A stretch of DNA of 64,000 nt from Pseudoalteromonas carrageenovora IAM 12662 (GCF_900239935.1 NZ_LT965929.1:225001-289000), one strand, 5' to 3'. Shown: positions 9,710-17,763, numbered from the stretch's first letter. Numbers and translations: made by a program. The notes: a model not told the origin generated them from the sequence alone.

Positions 9710-10726
9710 ATGAGCCTTCTTTTTTCTGTAGTATTAGCAAGCCTTCCTGCCTTACCAGAGCCCGTTGCAAACAATGCCGTAGCTAAGGTTACAGTTCAAA
9801 ACCAAAGCTACTTTTTAAGTTTTATGGGGCTTGGTAAAAACAAACAACATAGCGATGTACACAACAAGGTGTTTTCACTTAAATTAGGTGAGAGCGCATG
9901 GCAGCAACAAGCGAGCGTGCCTTCAAGCTTGCCTTTAAAGGGGCGCTTAGCGAGTACTGCAGTGGGCTTAGGTGAATACGCCTATATATTTGGTGGTTAT
10001 ACGGTAGATAGCGATCATACTGAAATTTCAAGCCCCGATGTGTACCGTTTCGATATAAAAAGCAATACATACAAACACCTTGCAAGTATGCCAGTACCGG
10101 TAGATGACAGCGTAGCGATTAGTTACAAAGAGCGCTACATTTACCTTATTAGCGGCTGGCATAACGATGGAAACGTAAATTTAGTACAGGTATACGATAC
10201 CCAAACCAACATATGGCAACAGGCATCACCTTTTTTAGGCGAGCCCGTATTTGGCCAAGCAGCTGCTATTAGTGGTAACACCATTGTTATATGCGATGGC
10301 GTTAAAACCCAAGCAAATCCAGATTTACGCCGCTCTTTTGCAGGTGTTGCGCAGTGTTTAAAAGGCACAATAGATGATAACAATATGCTAAAAATAGATT
10401 GGCGCACGTTACCTCATCCTACAGGTGAGTCGCATTACCGCATGGCTGCTACTAGCTACAATGGCAACATTTACATGATGGCCGGTTCTAACAACCCCTA
10501 TAACTACGATGGTATTGGCTACAATAAAAAGCCAGCACCGGCAAGTAAACACGTGTGGCGTTTTAATATTGAGCAAAATTCATGGCAAGTTTTATCGCCT
10601 TTAGCCGAAGGCAGCATGGATCACCGCGGGCTACTTGAGCACAACGGGGCTTTATATCGTATTGGCGGTATGAACAACCAACAGCAAGTAATAAACGATG
10701 TAACAGGTTATGAGGTAACACAGTGA
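9710..10726 (+). CDS. Kelch-repeat protein (NanM-like beta-propeller), exported
   Basis: The protein has 338 residues. A short hydrophobic N-terminus may be a signal peptide (cleavage near PEPVA). At least five Kelch-type blades can be seen, for example AYIFGGYT, RYIYLISGW, GNIYMMAGS and GALYRIGGM, each with a tryptophan or tyrosine in the following strand (SAWQQ, NIWQQ, NSWQV). The general layout resembles the sialic acid mutarotase NanM, but no catalytic residues could be assigned and no sialic acid genes are near. It overlaps the sirtuin-like gene by four bases (GTGA), so the two are translationally coupled. No clear ribosome site precedes the ATG. Confidence 0.82.
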   Translation: MSLLFSVVLASLPALPEPVANNAVAKVTVQNQSYFLSFMGLGKNKQHSDVHNKVFSLKLGESAWQQQASVPSSLPLKGRLASTAVGLGEYAYIFGGYTVDSDHTEISSPDVYRFDIKSNTYKHLASMPVPVDDSVAISYKERYIYLISGWHNDGNVNLVQVYDTQTNIWQQASPFLGEPVFGQAAAISGNTIVICDGVKTQANPDLRRSFAGVAQCLKGTIDDNNMLKIDWRTLPHPTGESHYRMAATSYNGNIYMMAGSNNPYNYDGIGYNKKPAPASKHVWRFNIEQNSWQVLSPLAEGSMDHRGLLEHNGALYRIGGMNNQQQVINDVTGYEVTQ

Positions 10727-11439
10727 ATACGCTCTATATTACAGGCGCAGGAGTAAGTGCTGCTAGTGGTATACCTACTTTTAGGGGCGAAGATGGCTTT
10801 TGGACGATAGGTAGTAAAAACTATACACCTATGGAAATGGCCACGCGTGCTATGTATCAAAACAATCCGCGCGAGTTTTTAGCCTGGTATTACAATCGTT
10901 TTGCAACGTATCGTAACCATGGCCCTAACGACGTACACCATTGGCTTAGCGATAAAAACTTAATTACCCAAAATATAGATGGGCTTGATGGCAAAGCGGG
11001 TAATAAAAATTACATCGCTATACATGGCAGGCTCGATCAAATGACGTTATTTCATAAGCAAGGGGAAGCAGTCAAACCGCTTATGACCCCGTGGGATAGC
11101 GTAGACGAAAGCCGCCTGCATGACTCTCTTTTTGAGCTATTTAATATTCAAAATCAAATGCCAGAGCTAAATCATTCATTTAAGCCCTTTGTTTTATTAT
11201 TTGATGAATACTACACCGAGCTTTACAGAATATCCGAAGCACAGCAGCGTATGCTCAATGCCGATAAAATTGTATTTATGGGCACTTCATTTAGTGTCAA
11301 TATCACTCAAATGGCAATTGAAATAGCCCGAAATTACGACATTCCTGTTGAAGTGATTGACCCAGAGCCTGCACATATTTTGCACGCTAACGTCACGTAT
11401 AAAAAAATGAATGCACTAGATTACATTCAATCTAATTAA
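10723..11439 (+). CDS. Sir2-family (sirtuin-like) protein lacking the zinc-binding cysteines
   Basis: The protein has 238 residues. NAD-binding signatures are intact: GAGVSAASGIPTFRG near residue 8, TQNIDGLD near 85, the catalytic histidine in IHGR near 100, and MGTSFSVN near 188. Classical sirtuins hold a zinc ion with four cysteines after the catalytic histidine; this protein contains no cysteine at all, so the small zinc module is missing or replaced. It could be a deacylase, an ADP-ribosyltransferase or an NAD-consuming enzyme. Start is the GTG at 10723, overlapping the Kelch gene stop. Confidence 0.88.
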   Translation: MNTLYITGAGVSAASGIPTFRGEDGFWTIGSKNYTPMEMATRAMYQNNPREFLAWYYNRFATYRNHGPNDVHHWLSDKNLITQNIDGLDGKAGNKNYIAIHGRLDQMTLFHKQGEAVKPLMTPWDSVDESRLHDSLFELFNIQNQMPELNHSFKPFVLLFDEYYTELYRISEAQQRMLNADKIVFMGTSFSVNITQMAIEIARNYDIPVEVIDPEPAHILHANVTYKKMNALDYIQSN

Positions 11440-11560
11440 TAAGTGCTATATTTCAAAGAGATTGATAATGTTTTCTTAAATATTACAATCTCTTTATATA
11501 ATATTAACGAGTCAAAAATGTTACTATTATCCTGATTATAACAATACTAAAGAGATCTGA

Positions 11561-12358
11561 ATGAGCGACTTAACTGCAATAGCAAACTTGTCAATTTTAC
11601 TTGTAGAGCCTTCAGAGGTTCAGCAAAAAATAATAATAAAATCGCTTTTAGAAAGTGGTGTAAAACAAGTTGAAACTGCATCTACACAAATGCAAGCGCT
11701 TAGCTTATTAGCAAGTTATCATCCTGACTTAGTAATAAGCTCTATGTATTTATCTGACGGCACTGCCGATTCATTATTGCAAGAAATAAGATCAAACCCT
11801 AACACTGAGCATCAACCTTTTATGCTTATATCGAGTGAGCGTAATAAAAAATACCTTGAGCAATTACGCCAATCGGGTGTGCTGGCTATTTTACCTAAGC
11901 CTTTTAGCGCAAAAGCTATTACCCGCGCACTAAAAGCAACGCTCGATATTATAAGCGAAGAAGAAGTAGAGCTTGATCATTTTGATGTAACGCTACTGCG
12001 TGTGTTAGTGGTTGACGACAGCCGCTTTGCGCGTAAACACATAATACGCGTACTTGCTGGTATGGGGATTCCTGCGCCTGTAGAGGCCGAAAACGGTAAA
12101 GAAGCGATAGAGCAACTTAACGAGCAGTCGTTCGACTTAATCGTTACCGATTACAACATGCCAGAAATGGATGGCCGCGAGTTAACCGAAACAGTACGTG
12201 GCTCAAATGCTTACTCGCATATTCCTATTTTAATGGTGAGCTCAGAGGCAAACGACACCCACCTAGCTAATATTGCGCAAGCGGGAGTTGATGCCATTTG
12301 TGATAAACCGTTTGAACCCGCAACAGTGCGAGAGCTTCTATATAAAATAATGGCTTAG
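11561..12358 (+). CDS. Response regulator with two receiver domains (first degenerate)
   Basis: The protein has 265 residues and consists of two CheY-like domains with no output domain. The second (about 145-265) is complete: VLVVDDSRFARK, TDYNMPEMDG with the phosphorylatable aspartate, and the lysine in CDKPFEP. The first (about 8-125) has lost the key acidic residues: the usual DD pair reads EP (LLVEPSEV) and the phospho-aspartate position reads S (LVISSMYLSDG), although the lysine in PKPFS remains. It may act as a CheY-like adaptor or phosphate sink. AAGAGATCTGA precedes the ATG. A strong terminator follows. Confidence 0.9.
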   Translation: MSDLTAIANLSILLVEPSEVQQKIIIKSLLESGVKQVETASTQMQALSLLASYHPDLVISSMYLSDGTADSLLQEIRSNPNTEHQPFMLISSERNKKYLEQLRQSGVLAILPKPFSAKAITRALKATLDIISEEEVELDHFDVTLLRVLVVDDSRFARKHIIRVLAGMGIPAPVEAENGKEAIEQLNEQSFDLIVTDYNMPEMDGRELTETVRGSNAYSHIPILMVSSEANDTHLANIAQAGVDAICDKPFEPATVRELLYKIMA

Positions 12359-12391
12359 TAGATTAAAACGGCGAACAAGTAAAAAATTAAA

Positions 12392-12427
12392 CAGCGGTAG
12401 TAACACATATTACTACCGCTTTTTTTA
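12392..12427. terminator. Bidirectional intrinsic terminator
   Basis: Stem AGCGGTAGTAA / TTACTACCGCT followed by seven T on the + strand and preceded by an A-rich run. It separates the convergent receiver-domain gene and the argO-like gene. Confidence 0.9.
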
Positions 12428-12429
12428 AC

Positions 12430-13032
12430 TTATTGGCTAGGCACGTTATACAACTGAAGCGCTACAAAACATAAAATAGCGGCTACACAGCTATCAAATA
12501 TGCGCCATCTAAAAGGGGAGCTTAAAACCTTTTTTAATTTTGGCGCAAACAACACTAAGCTGCTAAACCAAATAACAGAGGCAACACAAGCGCCAATAGC
12601 AAAGTACATAGGCTCTGGTTGTAGTGCGCCAATACTGCCAAGCAGTAATACGGTATCTAAATAAACATGTGGATTTAGTAAACTTATTGCAAAGGTCGCA
12701 AAGGCGGTTTGCCACCAGCTCACTTTTATTACCTGAGTTACTTTTAACCCCGATGTGCCTTTAATTGCACTGCGTGCAGAGCCAAATGCTAAGTAAAGCA
12801 ACATAGCTATACCGCCCCACGTTAACCACGGTAATAACTCCGGCAGCCATAGCTTTAACTCATTAGCTGCAAATACCCCTACAATAATTAATGTGGCATC
12901 ACAAATTATACAAACCGCGGCTAAAACAAAACGGTTAGCGCCCGCCATACATTGGCTTAAAATCCAAATATTTTGCGCTCCAATGGCAATAATTAAACTC
13001 AGCCCCAGCATCACACCCGACAAAAACGACAT
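12430..13032 (-). CDS. argO: LysE/ArgO-family amino acid exporter
   Basis: The protein has 200 residues and about six membrane segments. LysE-family signatures are GLSLIIAIGAQNIWILSQ near the start, CDATLIIVG in the second helix, and LNPHVYLDTVLLLGS in the middle. Members export basic amino acids, mainly arginine or lysine, across the inner membrane. A LysR-type regulator of the ArgP/LysG kind is transcribed divergently, the standard partner of argO. Substrate is inferred from family and context. Confidence 0.9.
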   Translation of the reverse strand: MSFLSGVMLGLSLIIAIGAQNIWILSQCMAGANRFVLAAVCIICDATLIIVGVFAANELKLWLPELLPWLTWGGIAMLLYLAFGSARSAIKGTSGLKVTQVIKVSWWQTAFATFAISLLNPHVYLDTVLLLGSIGALQPEPMYFAIGACVASVIWFSSLVLFAPKLKKVLSSPFRWRIFDSCVAAILCFVALQLYNVPSQ

Positions 13033-13137
13033 ACTTTAAATCCAAATAAATAAAACCTGCTATTCAATGCCTTGCAGGGTAGGGAGTATTCTGTTACAAA
13101 TCCAATGAATATATTTATTGTTATATGCGTAAAACTC

Positions 13138-14037
13138 ATGATTGATTATCAGTTACTCAATGCGCTTAGCGCCGTTATAAGCGAAGGCGGATTTGAAAAG
13201 GCATCTAAAAAGTTATTTATTACGCAATCGGCGGTGAGCCGACGTATTCATCAGCTAGAAGCTAAACTAGGTGAACCCGTATTAATAAGAACCCAGCCAC
13301 CATCGCCAACAGTATTAGGCAAGCGCTTACTTAATCATTTACAGCAAGTATTACAGCTAGAAGTAGCCCTTAATGTGGGGGCACTTAACGAGCATACAGA
13401 TTTAAATACACCACTTAGCGTAAGGCTTGCTGCTAATGCGGATTCGCTTGCAACCTGGCTGCCCGAAGCACTAGCCGTGCTCGATAGTGAGCTTACGTGC
13501 AAGCTCAGGTTTGAAGTAATTAGTGAAGATCAATCAGTGGCCCATAAAAGAATGAGAGACGGCGAAGTAATGGTGTGTATTAGCTCATCACCCGAGCCTG
13601 TAAATGGCGGACTTGTTAGCCCACTTGGCGCTATACGCTATAAAGCCATTGCGAGTCCTGAATTTATAAAGCAGCATAAAATCAACGACCTTTCGCAGTT
13701 AGCGCACTTACCGTGTTTAGTGTATAGCGACCTTGATAAGTTACAGCATCAGTTTTTAAACGACATTAACGGCTCAACACCACTGTTTACCCATATATAC
13801 CCTTCGTCAGAGGGATTTAAACAAGCCATGATCGCAGGCTTAGGTTACGGGTTATTACCTACATTACAGCTAGGAGATTCGTTAACAAAAGGAGAGTTAG
13901 TCGATTTATTCCCAGAATATTATATTGATACGCCTTTGTACTGGCACTATTGGCAAACCGAAAGCCCGCAGCTTAAAACGTTGCGTAAATTTGCATTGCA
14001 AGTAGCAGGCAAACGGTTAGAGCGTATTAACCCATAA
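13138..14037 (+). CDS. argP: LysR-family regulator, ArgP/LysG type
   Basis: The protein has about 299 residues. It has an N-terminal winged helix (YQLLNALSAVISEGGFEKAS, then ITQSAVSRRIHQLEAKLG) and a substrate-binding domain (about 85-295). ArgP homologues activate argO in response to arginine and lysine, which fits the divergent exporter gene. The ATG at 13138 (MIDYQLL) is chosen because the helix-turn-helix begins a few residues in, as is usual; the frame is open to 13072 but the extra 22 residues do not look like the family. The 105-base gap between the two genes should contain the shared operator. Confidence 0.87.
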   Translation: MIDYQLLNALSAVISEGGFEKASKKLFITQSAVSRRIHQLEAKLGEPVLIRTQPPSPTVLGKRLLNHLQQVLQLEVALNVGALNEHTDLNTPLSVRLAANADSLATWLPEALAVLDSELTCKLRFEVISEDQSVAHKRMRDGEVMVCISSSPEPVNGGLVSPLGAIRYKAIASPEFIKQHKINDLSQLAHLPCLVYSDLDKLQHQFLNDINGSTPLFTHIYPSSEGFKQAMIAGLGYGLLPTLQLGDSLTKGELVDLFPEYYIDTPLYWHYWQTESPQLKTLRKFALQVAGKRLERINP

Positions 14038-14052
14038 AAGCTAAGCCTGCGT

Positions 14053-15366
14053 TTATAACTGCCCTAATCTATATATAAGCAGCGCTGTTTTAGCGGTGTT
14101 TTTATTTAGGCTGGTTAAATCGGCGGTTTCGTTTTTAGTGTGCGCGCCACTGCCCATTAGGCCAAGGCCATCAAGCGCCATATCAACATGGTTTGCAGCA
14201 AACGAAATATCAGCAGCGCCGGCATTACGAGGGTTTGCAGCCACCACTTTGTTATAGCCTAAGTCTTGGCTTGCTTGGCTATACAGTGCAAGCAGCTTTT
14301 TATTACCCTCGGTGAGCCCCATTGGTGGGTAGCCGTCTTCAAAAATAAGCCCAGCGTGGCTGCCATTTAAGCTTTTAGCCACTATTTGCTGCATCACTTT
14401 TTTAGCGCCTTCTACCTGCTTTGGCGAAAGCGCTCGTAAATCACCCGCTACATGCACGGTTTGCGCAATTACGTTACTTTTACCAAACGCCGTTGCTGAC
14501 GAGTTAGCACTGTCGTAATCGGCATTTGTACCGCCTACAATAAGCCCAGGGTTAAAGGTTAAATTAGGTTGTGTAGCTAGTTGCTCTCTAAAGTCATTTA
14601 AAATACGTGACGCCTCGTAAATAGCGCCATCGCCCACACTATCACTAAATATTTGCGATGAATGTGCAGCATTGGCCGTTATATTTAACGTCCAACCGGT
14701 ATAACCACGGCGCGCTGCCATCGCGGTTTTAATATTGTTATCGCCATTTTCATAGCCAAGCGCTACATCTGCCCATATTGCGCCATCAACAATAGCTTGC
14801 TTAGATAAGCTAAGTGGGCGACCGCTGCTTTCTTCATCGCCCGTAAGCAATACTTTTATGCTTACGTTTTCAAGTAAATTAAGGGCTTGTAAGCTTTTAA
14901 GGGCGGTAATTATTATAGTGTTACCGCCTTTCATATCGGCTACACCTGGGCCGCTCGCGGTGTGTTCATCAATTTGTTTGTAGGTAATAAAGTTATCGTG
15001 TTTAGCAAAAACCGTATCAAGATGGCCGATCATCAGTATTTTTATTGCCTCGGGGTTTTTACTCTCAAAGGTTGCGAGTACATGCCCTGCACGGTTAAAC
15101 GCGCTGCCATCTAACCACTCAACCTTAAAACCAATCGCTTTTAGTTGTTCGCTTGCAATAGCGCCTACTTTTTTTACGCCTTCAATATTAAGCGAACCAC
15201 TATTAATGTTTACCGCTTGTTTTATCTCTTCAAGCGCTTGCGGCATATTTTGCTCAACCTGTTTTACTATTTCACGCTCGTTTTTATTAAGCGCCGCGTG
15301 GCTTGTAAGCGGTAGGGTACTCGCAAGGGTAAATATAAGTGCTTGGCTAAATTTTAAAAGTGACAT
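14053..15366 (-). CDS. M20-family metallopeptidase, glutamate carboxypeptidase-like, exported
   Basis: The protein has 437 residues with a signal peptide (about 1-24, ending SHA). Metal-binding motifs of the M20 family are in order: IGHLDTVF, GPGVADMKGG, LTGDEESSG with the catalytic acid, ALGYENG, and a late AHTKNE histidine. A dimerisation lid lies between about 210 and 320. The closest named type is the carboxypeptidase G2 (folate/glutamate) group. It probably acts on peptides or N-acyl amino acids in the periplasm. It is a single gene convergent with the LysR regulator (15 bases apart). Confidence 0.88.
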   Translation of the reverse strand: MSLLKFSQALIFTLASTLPLTSHAALNKNEREIVKQVEQNMPQALEEIKQAVNINSGSLNIEGVKKVGAIASEQLKAIGFKVEWLDGSAFNRAGHVLATFESKNPEAIKILMIGHLDTVFAKHDNFITYKQIDEHTASGPGVADMKGGNTIIITALKSLQALNLLENVSIKVLLTGDEESSGRPLSLSKQAIVDGAIWADVALGYENGDNNIKTAMAARRGYTGWTLNITANAAHSSQIFSDSVGDGAIYEASRILNDFREQLATQPNLTFNPGLIVGGTNADYDSANSSATAFGKSNVIAQTVHVAGDLRALSPKQVEGAKKVMQQIVAKSLNGSHAGLIFEDGYPPMGLTEGNKKLLALYSQASQDLGYNKVVAANPRNAGAADISFAANHVDMALDGLGLMGSGAHTKNETADLTSLNKNTAKTALLIYRLGQL

Positions 15367-15746
15367 AACAGCCTAATAAGTGAGAAATAAGATTATTTAA
15401 TATGAAGTAAAAATACAGAGTATTCAATAGAAGTAGATGGTGATTTTTAACTAATTTTATAAGCAACAATGAGTTACAAGGTTAAGGGTTAATGTGTGTA
15501 TGCGTTATTGATTTAAACACAGGTATTTAAAATATGATTTGTTAATTAGTAATCAACTAGTACAACTACACAGCTATATGTCTGATATTACTGATCTCCA
15601 ACATTTTTGGGTTTTGCTACATTTAGGAAAGGTAAGGCGAAGCTAACTATTTGTTTACAGGTATTTATTTTATGGTTAGGATGAAACTGGTATAAAATAG
15701 GGACATCTGCCAGTTTGTAAAACGACAAATGTTATAGACTAAGTTG
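15367..15746. other. Intergenic region left of the cassette cluster
   Basis: 380 AT-rich bases without a gene. The only structure seen is an imperfect palindrome, CTAACTATTTGTTTACA (15644-15660) facing TGTAAAACGACAAATGTTATAG (15716-15737), with an inner pair AAACTGG / CCAGTTT. It may be a decayed attC-like site or attachment region, but no integron integrase or attI is recognisable. Confidence 0.4.
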
Positions 15747-15748
15747 TT

Positions 15749-16942
15749 ATGGTTCAATTAGAGACAGGTTTTATAATATTAATGAATGCAGATAATGCCA
15801 TAGAGAGTCACTACAGAAAGCTCATTGATATTTTGAATAATGAATTCGAAGATCTTTACGAATCAATAAATAATGACAAGTTAAGGATTTTATTCTCTAC
15901 TCTTCACTCTAGCGTCACTAGTCTTTTTGACTCGATGAATAATAGGCTTCCAACAGATGAAGACACGGCTCACTTCTGGGCAGACCAGAGTAGGGAACTC
16001 ATTAGATCTATAGAGACGATTGAAGCTTTAGAGAGATCTTTGAAGAACTCCGAATATGCATTCTATATTGAGGAGTACCATCGAGATAGACTTACTTTTT
16101 GTAAGAGCTTTCTGAGTAAGAGTGGTGGGAGTGCAATCCCTCCTTATACTGAAAAGGTAGAGATTTATTACACGATCCCAATATTTTTTCCCCAAAGCTC
16201 AGTGAAAATTGAGAACAAAAATAAGACCGCTGATCTAAAGGCTCTAGGTAGTGGGTCTTATGCAAATGTCTATAAGTATTTTGACAGTTTCTATAATAAA
16301 AACTTTGCTTTAAAGCGGGCAAAGAAAGATCTAAATGCAAAGGAAATTGAAAGGTTTAAGCGAGAGTACGAACAAATGAGTATGCTAAGCTCACCATATG
16401 TTCTAGAAGTTTATGGATACAATGAGAAAAACAATGAGTACATTATGGAATTTATGGACAACTCATTGGATAAGTATATGTTAAAAAACAATTCCAAGTT
16501 ATCGTTTCAAGATCGCGTTAAGTTAGGGCTGCAAATACTCAGAGCTTTCTCGTACATACATTCTAGAAATATTTTGCATAGGGATATTAGCCCTAAAAAT
16601 ATTCTACTCAAAGAATATGATGATGTGGCTGTAGTGAAAATAGCGGATTTTGGTCTGGTGAAAATCGTTGATAGCGAACTAACTTCTGAAAATACGGATT
16701 TTAAAGGCTACTATAATGATCCAAGCCTAGTTACAGAAGGATTTGATAGTTATAGCATCTTGCATGAAACATACGCGTTGACTCGTATTTTATATTACGT
16801 CTTAACCGGAAAGAGTAAGACTGAAAAGTCACCAGAGAATGTGCGTGCTTTCATTGATATAGGCCTTAGTAGTGATAAGTCTATTAGATTTAAAGATGTT
16901 GATGAGTTACGCATAGCCTTTCAAGCTATCGCATCAATGTAA
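15749..16942 (+). CDS. Serine/threonine protein kinase with N-terminal helical domain (cassette gene)
   Basis: The protein has up to 397 residues. The first 150 or so are helical, acidic and of unknown function. The kinase domain (about 160-395) has a glycine loop (GSGSYANV), the lysine in FALKRAKK, a catalytic loop HRDISPKN and IADFGLVK. The usual APE segment reads DPS and the DxWS-type aspartate helix is altered (SYSILHETYALTRILYYVLTG). No membrane segment. The first ATG (15749) lies on the cassette edge without a ribosome site; the in-frame ATG at 15783 may be the real start. The gene is AT-rich compared with its neighbours. Its function is unknown; cassette kinases of this sort could act in phage defence or toxin-like signalling, which is inference. 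Confidence 0.88.
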   Translation: MVQLETGFIILMNADNAIESHYRKLIDILNNEFEDLYESINNDKLRILFSTLHSSVTSLFDSMNNRLPTDEDTAHFWADQSRELIRSIETIEALERSLKNSEYAFYIEEYHRDRLTFCKSFLSKSGGSAIPPYTEKVEIYYTIPIFFPQSSVKIENKNKTADLKALGSGSYANVYKYFDSFYNKNFALKRAKKDLNAKEIERFKREYEQMSMLSSPYVLEVYGYNEKNNEYIMEFMDNSLDKYMLKNNSKLSFQDRVKLGLQILRAFSYIHSRNILHRDISPKNILLKEYDDVAVVKIADFGLVKIVDSELTSENTDFKGYYNDPSLVTEGFDSYSILHETYALTRILYYVLTGKSKTEKSPENVRAFIDIGLSSDKSIRFKDVDELRIAFQAIASM

Positions 16943-16951
16943 TTTTGCCGT

Positions 16952-17023
16952 GAACCATAATAAAGCCCAGCAGCTCGTAGCCTTCGGCTACCGGACTCGC
17001 TTCGCTCGCCGCTGTGGGCGGCG
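16952..17023 (+). other. attC site of cassette 1
   Basis: The site runs from the R'' box (GAACCATAA) to the G of GGCGTTAGC. The arms GCCCAGCAGC and GCTGTGGGC pair, and two inner hairpins are present (GTAGCC-TTC-GGCTAC and a GCGAGC/GCTCGC pair). Size (about 72 nt) and the terminal GGCGTTAGC fit attC sites of chromosomal integrons. Confidence 0.78.
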
Positions 17024-17402
17024 TTAGCTATCTAGGAGGTAACATTTAGCAAAGTACATTTAAGCCAATAGGGGTATTAGGTGGAGGTTCAATTCCTCTA
17101 GCGATTGTTGGCTCTGTAGCCCTTTTATTAATTTTACTTCGTTACTTAACCATTCGTTTAGTTCCTTTGGCAAACGATAACAGTAAAAAGGAGGTGTCTA
17201 TGGTAAAAACAATAACTGCTCGTACTCGTATTTTTTTAAGCTCTGCGTTTGAAACTTTATGGGCTTACGGAGTCAGCAGCGTGGCAGGTTTGCACCTTTT
17301 GGCCTAAGTGTATTTCGATAGCTAACAAGGTATTCAATCATCGCCACTTCGTGGCAGGGCAGCCTAAAGAGTGCTAGCACACGTCTACTGGTTATGGCGG
17401 CG
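17024..17402 (+). mobile_element. Integron-type gene cassette 2
   Basis: The cassette is bounded by two GGCG|TT crossover points. GTTAGCTATC at its start (17023-17032) is exactly complementary over ten bases to GATAGCTAAC at 17317-17326, the R'' box of its own attC. A ribosome site AGGAGG follows the boundary at 17034. The cassette is 379 bp and holds a short open frame for a small membrane protein without a normal start. Confidence 0.85.
17200..17307 (+). CDS. Small cassette ORF (35 aa from ATG; open frame extends to 17050)
   Basis: An ATG at 17200 has a strong ribosome site (AAGGAGG, five bases away) and reads 35 residues (starting MVKTITARTRIF). The same frame is open upstream to 17050 and encodes a hydrophobic segment (IPLAIVGSVALLLILLRYL), followed by a charged stretch. 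No ATG, GTG or TTG occurs before 17167 in this frame. The AGGAGG at 17034-17039 is placed to serve a start near 17044, but there the frame reads ATT TAG. Either a longer membrane-protein gene (about 85 residues) has lost its start, or only the short peptide is made. Not recognised. Confidence 0.45.
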   Translation: MVKTITARTRIFLSSAFETLWAYGVSSVAGLHLLA

Positions 17403-17408
17403 TTGATA
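17317..17408 (+). other. attC site of cassette 2
   Basis: R'' box GATAGCTAAC, an internal hairpin CGCCAC-TTC-GTGGC(A), and a right end GGCGGCGTTGATAG. The inner L'' and L' arms pair poorly, so the site is identified mainly from the R'' complementarity to the cassette start and from the GGCGTT end. Confidence 0.7.
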
Positions 17409-17424
17409 GTTTAGGGAGTAGTGT

Positions 17425-17763
17425 ATGGAATGGTTTTTATTAATTTGCTTTATTGTTAGCGTAACATCTTTGTATTTTAGTTATGGGTCTAAGCATTATA
17501 ATCCCGAAAAAGTGTTGGTAGCCATGGGAGAGCAAGTGTTCATTTCTCACTTACCCGTTGCTAGATTAAATAAAAAGTACGGGAAAACTATTCCTAAGTC
17601 TTCGGTTACTAAAATCCAGCTAGCTGGTAATTATGTCAGTTTTTTCAATGCGAGTGATAATGCTGTTGATATTTGGGCACCAAGCGATCTTCTAGCGAAG
17701 CCTATTTTTGAGTATGCAAGAGAGATTTTTAAAGATGCAGACGTTGTTGTTATAAACTGCTAA
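17425..17763 (+). CDS. Small membrane-anchored protein of unknown function (cassette 3)
   Basis: The protein has 112 residues with one N-terminal membrane segment (about 2-20, WFLLICFIVSVTSLYF) and a soluble domain with alternating hydrophobic residues. The family is not recognised. The gene begins 22 bases after the attC2 crossover, preceded by AGGGAG about seven bases before the ATG, which is the usual layout of a cassette gene. No matching R'' box (CTATCAAC) is found downstream, so the cassette has lost its own attC or was fixed in place. Confidence 0.75.
   Translation: MEWFLLICFIVSVTSLYFSYGSKHYNPEKVLVAMGEQVFISHLPVARLNKKYGKTIPKSSVTKIQLAGNYVSFFNASDNAVDIWAPSDLLAKPIFEYAREIFKDADVVVINC

Larger units (their letters stand above)
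15747..17023 (+). mobile_element. Integron-type gene cassette 1 (kinase cassette)
   Basis: The right boundary is the G|TT crossover in GGCGTTAGCT (17023/17024). The left boundary is placed at G15746|TT because the first nine bases of the cassette, TTATGGTTC, are the exact complement of GAACCATAA at 16952-16960, the position of the R'' box. That relation is expected for a circularised cassette. The cassette is 1277 bp and contains one gene, the kinase. The R'' box appears to carry T where the conserved C of AAC should be (CCATAATAAAG), so the site may be weakened. Confidence 0.75.

Noticed and set aside
16952..17408. Repeated hairpins considered as a CRISPR array or rho-independent terminators
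   Set aside because: No regular spacers or repeats; cassette start and R'' complementarity explain the structure better.
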